Shown: piece after piece, positions 34,476-46,079 of the stretch
Layout of the letters: the number at the start of each line of letters is the position of its first letter
Position numbering within the stretch: position 1 is the stretch's first letter
Origin: Fremontodendron californicum
Lineage: Eukaryota; Streptophyta; Magnoliopsida; Malvales; Malvaceae
Direction: 5' to 3'
DNA length: 64,000 nt
Assembly (NCBI GenBank): GCA_030761205.1
Contig: JAULJL010000040.1
Location: forward strand, 11,226,103-11,290,102
The notes under the pieces: generated by a model
The model's input: only the letters and a program-made list of their open reading frames with translations
Told to the model about the DNA's origin: nothing
Database searches by the model: none
Program-made: the position numbers and the translations under genes

Positions 34476-36062
34476 TTTTGCTAGTCCTCGAGAAAAATCA
34501 AATAAAAATAAAACAAGAAATCCTAATCTAGTCCACTTTCAATAAGAATGAGAGACAATCATTAAACAAGTCTTATAACTAATCAATAACTTAAAGAGTT
34601 TCACGAAGAACCATGCTTGATAGTAAAGGTTTTGAGTTAAGCTAACATTAACATAATATGTCTCAATCAAAATAGTGCATGTTCAAACTTAATTTCAACT
34701 TCTCACATGGGATACTCTCATGATTTTCACTCTTTAAAGTAGTGGTAAAGTGTTTACACTCAATCAATCTCATGAAAACAGTTCTACCATATGCTTGCTT
34801 GTCCACCTATTCTCCACTACTTAGATCATAAAATTTCATGAATCAAGAGGTCTTTATTCAAGGTTGTAATGGGGCCAAGGGTTTGTAATGTGGTTAAAGA
34901 ATAAAAAGGAAAAGATATCACAAAGGTTTCAAAGACTTCATAGAATTTAGAGACAAAATAAGATTTGTCAAATAAAACTTTCTCAATATTCCTTGGAAGT
35001 ACATAATCACATAGGCTAAATATTTCATGTTGAGCCTTTGCTTCATTCTAACCAACCTTGTAACATTCTTTTTCTTTTCTTTAACTAAAAGTTCAAGAGA
35101 TGGTTCAATTTTTTTTTAGATATGGGAATGTATTTTTACAATGTTCCCGTTTCTTTTTTTTTTTCTCTTGACTTTTGCCTTTCTCCTCCCCCACACTTAT
35201 CTTTTGTTCTAACCCAAATTTCAAAATGTATCCCTTGTTTTTGCAATATGTCTCAAACATTCTAGTCCATCTTTAGAATAAGGGTAAAGATATAAATGTG
35301 TTTAGGCTAGGTGTAAGATGTGGTTACCAATAAAATAACATATTCAATGTAGGCTCAAATTGGCTCACTAGGGGGATGGTCTTTTGAAACATCAAGAATG
35401 GATGGCTATTTGGCCCTGGTTATAATCCTAATGCCTCAATCATATTCATGTTATTACATGCATCAATATAGTCTTAAATGGTTTAAAGCAAGTTCCAGAG
35501 AATCATGTAATCATAAGAGCACTAAAGAAAAAAATTAGATTGATATGTATAATGCATCAATCATATAGGCTCAAAACTCACAATGATAATTATACAAGTC
35601 AATATCAAGTCTAAACATGCTTATTTCTCAATCAACATATCATATTAACATTGGCTCATGAAAAATAGTGATATGAAGCTTAATTCTCATGAAAATCTTA
35701 CCACTAATGATCAGTTTTAGACCTATTCAATTCATATCTCATCATAGTATGGAAAGTAACTAGAACACACTAAAAACAAACTAAAAACAAAACTAAACTA
35801 AACTAAATGAAATCCTAAATTCTTCCCCCCACACTTAATTCTTACATTATCCTCAACGTAATTCTATTATCCCCAAATATAAGAATCATGTGTAAAAGAA
35901 AAGAGTTACTAATCAAAATAAACTAAAGAAAAACAATAAAAGATAGAATGATGGAGAATAAGGAATAGCAAATCTGATTATAATATGTGCTCTCCAATCT
36001 TTTAGGTTGCCTCCCAAGAAGCCCTTGGTCTATTGTCCTTAGCTTGACTTAGACTCATGCCA
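34476..36062 (-). other. Noncoding 3' interior of the Athila-like element
   Basis: No open frame of note on either strand where reverse transcriptase, RNase H and integrase would normally sit. It contains two further copies of the polypurine-tract motif (35188-35199 and 35826-35837). Composition is AT-rich but not simple-sequence. It is not recognisable as decayed pol. Confidence 0.55.
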
Positions 36063-36901
36063 TCATCCACACCGTATCCTTGAGTACTTCAAATGATTCG
36101 GTGGTGGTTCTAAATCCAATATTGATGCCTGCAAAAGAAAAGGTAGATGGTCCTCATTAGATAAATGAAGATTAATAGCTGAAATATTAAACCTTTTATT
36201 ACAAGATGGTAACACTTGCAAAGTTGCCAATGCTTCCTCCACATGTTCACTTAAAACAAGTTCATCTTTAGAGGTCTCCATGCCAAGGTGTTTGTTAATG
36301 TCTATGTCTTTGCTACTTAACTCAAAAGGTGGCTGCACTAAAGAGTCAAATGTATCAATTGCATAAACAGAATGTACATCACTAAGGTATCTCATGGTTT
36401 CAAATATATTAAAACGGATTACATCACCATCAAATTCCATAGTGAGTGTGCCATCATTAGCATTAATTATTGTCTTGGCTGTTTTTAAAAATGGTCTCCC
36501 TAATAAAATAGGTGTTGGGTTGGAAGACATCTCATCTTCCATGTCAAGCACATAAAGTCAGCTGGAAAGACCAATTCATTAACTTGCACAAGAACATTTT
36601 CTGCAACTCCTGTTGGATAAGTAATGGAACAATCAGCGAGTTGTAAAATAACACCAGTTTCTTTTAATGGTCCTAGTTTCAAAGAAGCATAAATTGAGTA
36701 TAGCATAACAATGATAGATGCTCCTAAGTCTAGCATAGCATGTGCAAACCTGGTGTTGCCTATTTTACAGGGAATGGTAAACATACCTGGATCCTTGCAT
36801 TTAGGTGGAAGTTTCTTTTGAAGAACAGTTGACACATTCTCTCCCATATTTACCTTTTCATTCCCTTTGAGCTTCCTTTTAGAAGTGCACAATTCTTTCA
36901 A
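36063..36901 (-). pseudogene. Retropepsin (aspartic protease) of the Athila-like element, frameshifted
   Basis: Read leftwards from 36901, the frame contains the protease active-site phrase MLDLGASI (aspartate present, the usual T of DTG replaced by L as in Athila-type proteases). It continues with LQLADCSITYPTGVAENVLV and VFPADF. Near 36540-36551 the frame shifts, and the second part continues with PILLGRPFLKTAKTIIN, the conserved C-terminal protease loop. It ends HLKYSRIRCG at a stop. The enzyme would cut Gag and Pol. It is inactive as it stands because of the frameshift. Confidence 0.75.
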
Positions 36902-37696
36902 AAACTATGCATATCGTGGCACTTGCTTTATAGAATCTAGTAGAGGAATGTTGACCTCAACTTTTCGGAAGGTCTCCAAAATTTCCTTCTCTTGTTCCTC
37001 CTTTTTGGACTTTGCTAACCTGCTTGGAAAAAGTGGAGGAGTTATATATGAAGGAAAAGAAGGTTTAGGGATTACCTTAGCAATTGGCTTATTGGGTTAT
37101 GAAGATGATGCATTGGTGTTGTCCACCCTTTGAGCATTATCGTTTTGTGGTGTCTCAAGCTGTTTCCCACTTCTTAGAGTTATGGCATTCACATGTTCTC
37201 TGGGATTCACTATGGTTTGGGAAGGTAATTTTTCGGAATCCCTTGCTTGGATTTGACTTATTGCTGTTTCCATTTGTCCTATTTGAGTCTCTAATTGACT
37301 CATCCTTGTTGCCATTTGTCTGTTCGATTCCCTTGTTTCCTGTTGAATTTGAATTTGATTAGTAGAGAGGGCTTTAACAAGATCTTCAAGAGAAGTACCT
37401 GAATTTTGAGTGGGTGGCACTTGTTGTCGGGTTTGATATGGTTGTTGAACCCTTTGTTGATAACCCAATTGTCTATTGTCAAATGCTGAAGGAGTACCTT
37501 GTGATTAGTTTCTTCCATAATTGAAGTTTGGATGATCCCTCCATCCTAGATTGAAAGTGTTAGAGTAGGGATCATACTTCTTTGATTGGTTCTGAAATCC
37601 ACCCATGGCATTCACATTTTCATTGGTATCCTCTTGTAGTGTTGGGCACATATCAGTTTGATGCCCTATGGTAGAACATATGCCACAAGCCTTAAT
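36902..37696 (-). pseudogene. Gag C-terminal part with zinc knuckle, Athila-like element
   Basis: Frame pieces on the minus strand carry a CCHC zinc knuckle at about 37647-37690 (C-GI-C-STIG-H-QTDM-C). A glutamine-rich linker follows (GYQQRVQQPYQTRQQVPP), then a heptad-like coiled-coil stretch (ATRMSQLETQIGQMETAI), and the phrase NAITLRSGKQLE that in this clade precedes protease. Stops at about 37501 and 37095 break the frame. It links gag to protease in one original polyprotein. Confidence 0.7.
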
Positions 37697-38575
37697 TTAC
37701 TGTATATTACCTACAGCTAATTGTTGCACAAGAGAAGTCAGTTGAGAAATTGTTTGTTCAAGGGATGATGTACTTATCTCATTGACTTTCTTGGGTTGTG
37801 TTGGTGGATCTTGTCTCATTGAGAATTGTTGAGAATTGGCTACCATGTTGGAGATGAGAGATCTAGCAGCTTCGAGAGTTTTATCAACTAGAGCTCCCCC
37901 ACTAGCTACATCTATCATACTTCTATCCATGGGCATAAGTCTTTCATAGAAATATTGGATGAGAAGTTGTTCACTTATCTGATGGTGTGGACATGATGCA
38001 CAAAGTTTCTTAAACCTCTCCCAATATTCATATAAGGATTCTCCGTTGTATTGCCGAATCCCACATATATCTTTTCTAATATTGGCAGCCTTAGATGCTG
38101 GGAAATACCTTTCCAAGAATGCTTTCTTCATTTCATTCCATGTAGTTATAGTTCCGGATGGCAGATAGTAGAGTCATTCCTTTGCCGAATCAGCTAGAGA
38201 GAATGGGAAGGCTCTCAACTTAATTTGCTCTTCCGTGACCCCAGTTGGCCTCATGCTTGAGCAGACTACATGGAATTCCTTGAGATGTTTATTTGGATCC
38301 TCTCCTGCAAAACCATGAAAAGTTGGGAGAAGATGAATCAAACTAGATTTTAATTCAAAAGCTACCTTAAGATTAGCATATTCAATGCATAATGGTTGTT
38401 GACCCAAATCCGGAGCGGCTAGCTCCTTGAGAGTTCGGTTGTCAGCAGCCATCTCTCATTGTTCTTCTTGGATGATTTTGATCAACTCTTTGTTTGTCCT
38501 TTGGTGGTAAGCTATGAATTCCCAAATTCTCCGAAGTCCTAAGTGAGGTTCTTCTTCTTTGGGAGATTGGGACAT
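37697..38575 (-). pseudogene. Gag of the Athila-like element, broken by stops
   Basis: The likely original start is the ATG at 38575 (MSQSPKEEEP), not the later one at 38452. An in-frame TGA at 38456-38458 separates them. Further on come SLIHLLPTFHGFAGEDPNKHL and LRAFPFSLADSAKE, then a TGA at 38174-38176 at a position where the clade has tryptophan. The frame resumes with TTWNEMKKAFLERYFP, RQYNGESLYEYWERFKKL and PHHQISEQLLIQYFY, the core of the Retrotrans_gag domain. A third stop (37697-37699) precedes the zinc knuckle. Apart from these stops the frame is continuous, so decay is mild. Confidence 0.8.
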
Positions 38576-38658
38576 TACTGAAAAAGAAAATAAGAAAATA
38601 AACTAATTAAAACAGAAAGTAAGAATAAACCAAATAACTAATAAACTAAAGAAAGCAA

Positions 38659-38676
38659 TCCCCGGCAACGGCGCCA
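38659..38676 (-). other. Primer-binding site complementary to tRNA-Asp
   Basis: Minus strand TGGCGCCGTTGCCGGGGA lies 6 bases inside the 5' LTR. The plus strand equals the 3' end of plant tRNA-Asp including the terminal CCA-adjacent bases. This primer choice is typical of Athila-group elements. Confidence 0.8.
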
Positions 38677-38682
38677 AAAATT

Positions 38683-40240
38683 TGATGCACCAAAAAAAGT
38701 GTATCTTAATTAACCTTGCACTTAAAAAGAATCAATTGTAGAGTATAGTGATTAGCAAGGGTCAAATCCACAGGGATTGGTGTCTAGTTTATAAATTATT
38801 AGTTTAAAACTTAAATTCAAGGAAAACAAAATAAAAGGGGGATTATAGAAATCAGTTTAAACTAAAGCAAACAATAAAATTAAGAAAGCAAGTAAATAAG
38901 AAGTAATCAAATATGAGAAAGGTATGGTTGAGGTTTCATTCTCCACCACTAGACATTATTAATAATCAAATTCAGATCTATCAACATCAATTAGCTATCA
39001 AAGTTAACAACCGTAGATAACAACATCCTGTATTACCCCAATCCTTCCTTAGTTCGTCATTAAGCAGGACGAACGCTACTACTTAATCTCTAACTATCAA
39101 ATAACCTAAGATAAACATCATTAGATTCAAAGTGATAGCAGCTTTCTGATAAGAAAGATAGGCTGATCTAAGCAACAAACACATAAACATGGATTCATTC
39201 AACTTATGTTATGTTCCACTTTATAATTCCTGAAAACCCAACATAATCATGAATTAAAAATTGCTACTATTGAATAAGAAATCATGACAATTACACGGAT
39301 CAAGATTCGTAAACTAGCATTAGATAATTATCATGATCTATCTAGTTGATCACCCTAAACAAATGAAGACAATGTCATGAACAATTCTTGTAGAAGAACA
39401 TAAACAACTTTGATAGAAAATTTATATATGATAGAATCTGAAAATTAATTACATAACATGTCTAGGGCTTTGAAATCACCCTTAACCAAAGAGAAGTTTA
39501 GTTTTGCATATGCATAGTTAACATAAACATGAATATTCAAAAGAAACTAAGAAGAAAAATAAAATAAAAACTAAGAGATTAGAGAATAAAAAGAAGAAGA
39601 TTGATAAATAATCAAAATCATGTCATAGTTGGTGGCTCAAAAGATGGTATTTATAGAGACTTAAAGTCTTGGAAACCCTTTCTTGCTGATTAAAGAAGCT
39701 AGGAGGCAACGGAGTGCAAAATAGGAAAGTTTTCGGATTTTTGTGGTTTTTCACAATTTTGGGCAGATTGGGGACAGTAGGGTCGGCATCGTGGCGCCGA
39801 GTGGGCTGACTTGGTGGTTTTTGCCCGCTGACTTCGGTTTCATGCTGCTGCATTTTTTTGCACTTCGTCGGCTGATTTGGATGACTATTTCTTGTCCGAT
39901 TTAGGCGTGTAAACTATCGTTGGAAGGTATTTAAGTCAAGAAGGAAGTTTCTTCAAATAAAGAATTTAACATAACAATTTATTAGTAACAAGTTCTGGAG
40001 GTCAAATCTGCCTGATCACTTAGCACTAAAAATTTGATATTTTTGACTCCCAAGTCTTCTTCCATCTTATGATTGTGACTTTATAAGCTCTTTAACATTA
40101 TATTTGACATGTTTTGACTTTATCTCTTCCAAAATACCTATAATTCAGAAAATCATAGTAAATTGTCAAGGAACTTAAGAAATAAAGCACAAAGTATAAG
40201 GAAATAATACACGAAAATGTATGAAATTAAGCACTTATCA
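38683..40240 (-). repeat. 5' LTR of the Athila-like element
   Basis: 1558 bp, TGATAAGTGC to GGTGCATCA on the minus strand. It is highly similar to the 3' LTR with scattered substitutions and a short deletion near 39790. Short open frames in it (for example 39623-39853) are not conserved between the LTRs. Confidence 0.8.
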
Positions 40241-40479
40241 AATTCCTTAAACTACAAAATAGTCATTCTGAAGTTAGACCTCATAATGGCTATTCAGCAT
40301 TTTTGAGGAATAGTTCATTCGGTTGAATAGCTCTTCCTTCCTAAAAATTGAACCAAACACCAAACGACGAAATAGCCATCCCACTTGAAATAATCCCTGA
40401 ATAGAATGGATATTTCGTCCAACCAAACATCACGTTATTGTATTATTTCACTGGCTACATTATAACTACTACTAATTTA
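40241..40479. repeat. MITE-like fragment
   Basis: Carries GAACCAAACACCAAACGAC and CGTCCAACCAAACATCACG, phrases common at the ends of plant DNA-transposon MITEs. It lies between the Athila-like element and the solo LTR. One end only. Confidence 0.35.
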
Positions 40480-41689
40480 TGTTGTCGGATTTAACCAAGC
40501 AAGTGCACGTTCGTTAACAAGTAATAAAGTGAAAAGTAGAGTGTCGATCCCACGAGAAATTGTTACTAACTTTGTTAAGTACTAAAATTAAAACAACTTA
40601 ATCTTATTCAAACAATTAATTAAAGATTGAAAATAAAAAATAATAATAATGAAAGAATGAAAATTAAAAGATAGATTAAACAATTAAGAAAAGCCTAGGA
40701 TTACAATTTCTCTCAACACTTCGCTTGAACTTCTCCTACCCTCTTAACTTGATTAATGACCTTGAGATGTTAACCTGGAGTTCTAATCTATTTATAAGGA
40801 TCTTCCGATTGTCTTATAAAAATATCTCTCTTAACCAATTAACTATATTCCTATGATAATTGAATTAAAAAAGAACTCATTAAGCTTAGACTCTAAAATT
40901 GATTACACATGACACGCAAGTATATTCCTACCCTACATGCAGATCAATTCATCCTAATAAATGAATATGAAACATGTGTTATTCAATCCATGTCTAACAA
41001 TAAACTCCCTTTTTCAAGTTGTATCTAGGTTACCACATCAATCTAATTGGTAGCTAAGCAATTAGAAGCATTAAGAACAGGATTGAATAAGCAACACTTA
41101 TATCATTAAATCAAGTAAAAGAGTAAAATAATCCAAACTACATGTTGAGTTCCATTGCAATCCTAGAAAAATATATTTAGTTCATACTAATTAGTAAAAA
41201 TATAAAATAAAGGAGTTTCACCATCATAAAAATTACAAGAAAGATAAAGAAGATAAGGGATAAGAGAAAACTAAAGGGTTGTCAGATCTTCAGTCTTCAA
41301 TCCTTCAAAATCTCTATTGCTTCTTGTAAATCTTTGGTGGATGCTTTACTTTTAAGAAAATTAGGTTATTTACAAGCTTCATATTTGACAGTTAGGAGAA
41401 GTCCTTTATAAAGTTCTAAAAGGTTCCTATTTATAAAACTTCAAAAGCTTGAAGAAGGAAAACTTTGTGGGTAAGCAACAGCCTCCAACTTGGACTTTCC
41501 ATAAATGAACTGATATTCTCCTTATTACTTTAGGACTCTACAAAAAAACAAAAGATATTAAATTAATAACTAATTAAAACATAAAATAAATAAATTAAAA
41601 ATAACTAAAAAAAATTAATTAATACTTTAAACTACAAGGACTTAGCTATATAAAATATGGTAAAATAATTCTATTTTATAGAGTTATCA
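40480..41689. repeat. Solo LTR, 1.2 kb
   Basis: Starts TGTTGTCGGATTTAACC and ends GAGTTATCA, with flanks ATTTA (40475-40479) and ATTTC (41690-41694), a 4 of 5 match. Early on it has AGCAAGTGCACG...GAGTGTCGATCCCACG, a layout also seen in the Athila-like LTR (TTGCACTT...GGGTCGAATCCACAG). No internal genes or second LTR follow, so it is a solo LTR, probably left by recombination. Confidence 0.6.
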
Positions 41690-41725
41690 ATTTCATTTTA
41701 CTTCTCATATCATGTAGAGTTATCT

Positions 41726-42120
41726 TTTTTTTTTTTTTTTATAAAAGAGGTCGCAACTAGGAAATAGGAGAATGAGTTGTAGATGTTGGGATTCGAATTC
41801 CAAATCTGCTAGATGCCACTAAACCTGTTCATAGGTCGGGCCGCGGCCCGAAATATTGTTTGATCCCTTACCTAGGGCCGACCCAGGCGGGGGTTACTGT
41901 TCATTTATTAATAAAAAAAATATTTTTATATTAATATTTATATATTTTATAATTAAATTTAAATAAAAAAAATAATATTTTAATGCATGAACATAACCTC
42001 GGATCATGAAAAATCATGTTCAGGCACGGCCGAATAAGGGCCGGACGGGTTGCTCGACCCTTGAGCAGGTCTAAATGTCACCTCTTAAGAGAGGCTGCAT
42101 AAGTCAATTGAGTTAAATTC
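41726..42120 (-). mobile_element. tRNA-derived SINE, split by a hAT MITE
   Basis: On the minus strand a box A-like TTAACTCAATTG (42105-42116) and a box B-like GGAATTCGAATCCC (41788-41801) are placed as in a tRNA gene once the inserted MITE is ignored. The 3' end has a poly(A) run (the T-run at 41726-41741 on the plus strand). Box B to the A-run is about 45 bp, so it is a short SINE. Confidence 0.5.
41820..42073. mobile_element. hAT-type MITE, family A, nested in the SINE
   Basis: Starts TAAACCTGTTCATAGG and ends CCTTGAGCAGGTCTA. Flanking octamers GATGCCAC (41812-41819) and AATGTCAC (42074-42081) agree at 6 of 8. It lies between the two promoter boxes of the SINE. Confidence 0.7.
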
Positions 42121-43479
42121 CAAATTCTTATTTTCTTTTTGTTGCTCGTGTATAAAGAGCACACCAAATTATATATGCACATACCTACATCTCTTCATTG
42201 GCTAACATGAATTATATTCAAAAGAAGAAAATAGTTAAATGACATTCAACTTGCAATAAACAATTAATCTTTTGATTGTTTTCAAATTTTCTTTCTGATA
42301 ACCAATAAAATAATAAGTACGTATTCATGCATATTGATATATTCATATAGTTTAGGGTATGATACAAGATAAATACTTGTAAATTTTGGGTATTTCTTCT
42401 TAATTGATAATTTTTTAGTACATTTTAATGTGTTAATTTGAATGAAAATGTTGAGATGAAAAATCATTATGCCAGCATCAAGAGAGAGAGCTCATGATTT
42501 TGTTTAGATGACTTAATGGACTCCCAAATCATTATTGATGCCCAAAAATATAATGGAATTTTGGGTTAATTATTTTATCCATAATTTACTCCCCAAGAAT
42601 TATGTTCAATTGAATTACATGTATTCTAAGAAAAGATTGTTTTTTTTTTTTTTTCAATTTCTAATATGTTCTAAATAATAGTACAGCATTAATTCACCTA
42701 AATTTCATTTATCAGTCAAATTATTCTAAATCATTGTTCATTTTTCCTTTTGGTGAAAAAATGATGAACAAAACATCATTTACATTTCAATTTACAATCT
42801 CAGCAGCCATAATTTCAGTACTGCTGTAATGAAATATACATTTATTTTCTATGATTGTATATAATGTACAAATCCATTAATTGGTATATGTAGCAAGCAC
42901 TATTTCTATCATGAAAAAAGAATCATTATAAAATGCATCATCATCATCATTTACCCATGCCATTCAATATGAAGTGGTAGAAACATTATATTTTGCTTTT
43001 TTTAAATAAATAAAAAAAAACGAATAATTAAAAAGTAACACCAATCCCAACATAATTATGCTATATAAAACTAAATTAATATATTTTATTCTCTAAAAAT
43101 CACAATTTACTTTTTAATTATTAAAAAAATTTATTGCAAACACGATTTTAAATTTTTTACTTCTAGAAGCAAAAAATAAAGTAATTAAAAATAGTAACAA
43201 GTAACAACCAAATGAATAATTTTTTACAATGATTATTCCATAAAATCATTTTACTCAAATAATGTTAATCAAAGCTCAAAATTGATTTCTCCTATATTTT
43301 CTGAAATTTCAAAGCCAAGTTCACTCATATGAATATGACACCTAATTTTAGCAATGAATTATTCTACATGATGATCTATATTCATACTACAAAGAAAAGA
43401 AAAAAAGTTAAACCCAAAAGTATCATTTACCTGTAAAATTAATTTAGTTTAACAATTCGACTGTCATATTTCATGTTCT
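42121..43479. other. Spacer, no gene seen
   Basis: AT-rich. Contains a CATCATCATCAT run near 42937 and an AGAGAGAG run near 42481. No gene is visible. Confidence 0.4.
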
Positions 43480-43775
43480 ATTTATGTAAATCATGCACGT
43501 CATGTTTGGAGTAAATTAAAAATGTCTAACTATTTGTTCGATGTAAAAAACTTTCAACCGTTAAATATATATTGAAAAAAACAGTATTCTCGATCAAAAT
43601 AATAGAGATATAATAAGATCAATTCAAAACTTTACGTGCATGACGAGTACAATTATATTGCTAAATCCAACGCTCGGTTTGTTAAAATATAAATTGTATA
43701 AAAAGTTACGAAAGTGTGTAAAACTAATTTAATTTTACACTAATATAAACGAATCCCTATTTTGTATATAAATCG
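43480..43775. repeat. Family D repeat, third copy
   Basis: AAATATAAATTGTATAAAAA, GTGTGTAAAACTAATTTAAT and TTTTACACTAATATAAACGA match the copies at 28365 and 31560. It ends in a short GTATATA rather than a long TA run. Confidence 0.45.
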
Positions 43776-44922
43776 TGATGTTGTTATTATACCAATAGTG
43801 GATTTAGCCAATTATTTCTAATTATTTACCTTTTTTATATGCAAAGAAATTAACCATCATTTAGAATATAGAGGTTGAAAACTGATACCAATGAATTTTT
43901 TTTTCTTCTTGATTTTATTTTTAGTAAAGCATTGTCTATTTAATGTCTGCTAGGGGCTCTCCATTATTGAGATTCCATTTGTGTCCTATGTCTAAAAGAG
44001 ATTAAAGACCCAAACGTGTGCTTATTTAATTAATAAATTCTGAATCCAAATACAATATGGATCATATAATCACTTGAATAATGTTTACAATCTAAAGTTT
44101 CATTTTGACAATACTCGAGTATTTGATTCAATTTAAAGATTTGAATCTGAATTTTTCTCTTATTGATTTTTTTTTTTTTTTAAAAGTCGTTTTAGAATTA
44201 ATTGTTGTATATATTCACTTAATTATTTACACAAAATGTTAAAAACAAATACAAATAAGAAATCGTTTGGGCCTTTATATTAGCTGAGGTGAATCATGTT
44301 CATCATAAGAAAAAGATTTGCCTACATATATTAATAGCATTATATATGTATATAAGAAATTGCCGCAGAAAGAAAAGTACTTAAAATTTAAAAATACTAG
44401 GTAGAATCCCGAAAGGAGATATGTCAAGCTTTTGCTTTGGAATTCCGTTGACTTAGACAGCTCAACATGTCTCCTGTTCAATGGCATAAGTTCAATTGGA
44501 TTTTTAAAATATTGCATAATCTAAGCATGTCCCCTAATGATAAGTTGAATTGCTATAAATTTAATATAAAATGGCACTTGAACATTTGATTCAATAATCA
44601 ATAATAAGTTTGCAAATGCATGTATTCTCGTGGTCAAAAAGTCGAAAAATTAAGTTCAAATCTCCTTCTACAAATAAAAAATAAGATTCCGCATAATAAA
44701 TACTTTTATAATTTAAAAAAAAAAAGTTAAAAGAAAATAATAATAAAATTACAGTTATAAAAAAAATGAATGAAAAAAAAAGTGAAAATGATTCAGTCGT
44801 ACAATTATTTAGAAAGAAGAAAAAATAAGCATAAAATTTTAAAATAAGCAAATTCAAAATTTTTTTTAAGGAAAAGGAAAAATGCTAATATATTCTTATT
44901 AATACATAATTTTTATTTAACT
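43776..44922. other. Spacer, no gene seen
   Basis: AT-rich DNA left of the Tat element. Minus-strand frames of 80 and 88 codons (44275-44857) are simple A/T-driven sequence without motifs. Confidence 0.4.
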
Positions 44923-45490
44923 TGTTGATGTCTTTTTTGTGTCGTGGTGGTGCTCCTGAAGTCTCTGGTGGTCTAAGGTCTTGAGAGGGAGGAAAATAGG
45001 TCAGAGGGCACCGGAGATTGAGCTCCGAGACACACTCCGATGGTTAAGTCAGTGTTTGGAGAAGGAAGAAAAGAAATCTGAGAGAGAAAGTGAGAGTAGT
45101 CTAAAGAGAGAGAGAGAGAGAGAGCTTAACCTCTAACAGTCCTGAGGAGGGCTATATATATAGGGGAGGTTGGGCGAGCTAGTGCTCGCCCTACGAGTTC
45201 CACGTGCCCGACTCTAATGGGTCATCTGATGTAAGCGGCCTCGGGGGGCCTTGTCAAGGAGACGGAAGCATTTAATGTTCGTCTTCTGCATACTGTAGCA
45301 TTTAATGCCTCGCACTGCCCCAGGTGGACGCCGAGGTGACCGGAGATGTGACCTCTAGGAGAAGGGGAGGCGCCCACGTGTCCCAAGCCTCTGTTCCTGG
45401 TGATTGTTGGGCTTGCCTGATTGGGCTATTCAGCTGGGCCTTATGCTTGGCGGATTGGGCCCGCTCCTAGTGGGCCAAGTGGGTCCAACA
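44923..45490 (-). repeat. 3' LTR of the Tat element
   Basis: 568 bp, bounded by TGTTGATG and GTCCAACA on the plus strand. It includes an AG run (about 45109-45124) and a CTATATATATAGG TATA-like box (45152-45164) that is nearly symmetrical and could work for either strand. Confidence 0.85.
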
Positions 45491-45510
45491 ATTGTCCCCC
45501 AGGCGAGGTG
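45491..45510 (-). other. Polypurine tract of the Tat element
   Basis: On the minus strand GCCTGGGGGACAAT directly precedes the TGTTGGACCC start of the 3' LTR. Confidence 0.65.
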
Positions 45511-45870
45511 GAGGTTATAAAGTGACCGACGACGAGCCTGTGGATAACTGGTGCCTTCTGCTGTAAGGGTTGTCTTGTGTTGGCGAGAAGTCGAAGGCTT
45601 TGATTTTTTGGGGTTTTCTAGCTAAGGTATATGCGGCGATCTTGTTTGCTTGGAGTGTGTCGGAGAGTAGTGTGTTGAAGTGGCCTGGGTGTGGTTGAAT
45701 TTGGATGAGGAGGTGCTCTGCATTTGCTGCTGTCCTTTGGTTAGTACGACACGATGTTTGACGTGCCTATCTCTTAATGACAACCTTAAAGGCTGGGCGC
45801 ACCGTTCGAGAGATGGACACGTGTTGGACGTTGTGTGGTGCTTTGGGCAGCCATTAGGGTTCCCTTTTGG

Positions 45871-45880
45871 CTATAAGTAG
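45871..45880 (+). promoter_or_regulatory. TATA-like box for the antisense gene
   Basis: GGCTATAAGTAGGGG lies about 230 bp before the first ATG of the antisense gene, outside the LTR. It is followed by a pyrimidine-rich stretch, as expected of a plant core promoter. Function is inferred from position. Confidence 0.4.
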
Positions 45881-46079
45881 GGGTGCCTGGGTTAGTTTCT
45901 CTGTTGTTTTGTCGTTTTTGATATCTCCAGTGCTACACATTTGCTGCCGAACGTCCCCGGAGTTTCGATCTGCTTGGGCTGTTCTCCGTTCTGCTTGTTC
46001 GTTGGTTCGAGGAGGTTGATTCGAGTTTGCATAGGTACATTCAGAGTTTGTTTTTTTTTTTTACTTTTTCTTCGATTTT

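Larger units (their letters stand above)
32870..40240 (-). mobile_element. Athila-like Ty3/gypsy element with gag and protease only
   Basis: Two direct LTRs (32870-34456 and 38683-40240) enclose a 4.2-kb interior read on the minus strand. Beside the right LTR is a tRNA-Asp primer site, and beside the left LTR a polypurine tract. The interior encodes a broken gag and a retropepsin. The reading frame ends at a phrase (HLKYS) that in this clade normally leads straight into reverse transcriptase. About 1.6 kb of noncoding DNA then fills the space to the LTR. No RT, RNase H or integrase is seen. It is therefore either a deletion derivative or a member of a non-autonomous gag-protease lineage. No 5-bp target duplication is visible (TTACA against AATTC). 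Confidence 0.8.

Noticed and set aside
38655..38680. Possible tRNA-Asp gene
   Set aside because: Only the 3' end of tRNA-Asp is present, placed at the edge of an LTR. It is a primer-binding site, not a tRNA gene.
39623..39853. A 76-codon frame in the 5' LTR of the Athila-like element
   Set aside because: The matching region of the other LTR breaks the frame, so it is not a conserved gene.
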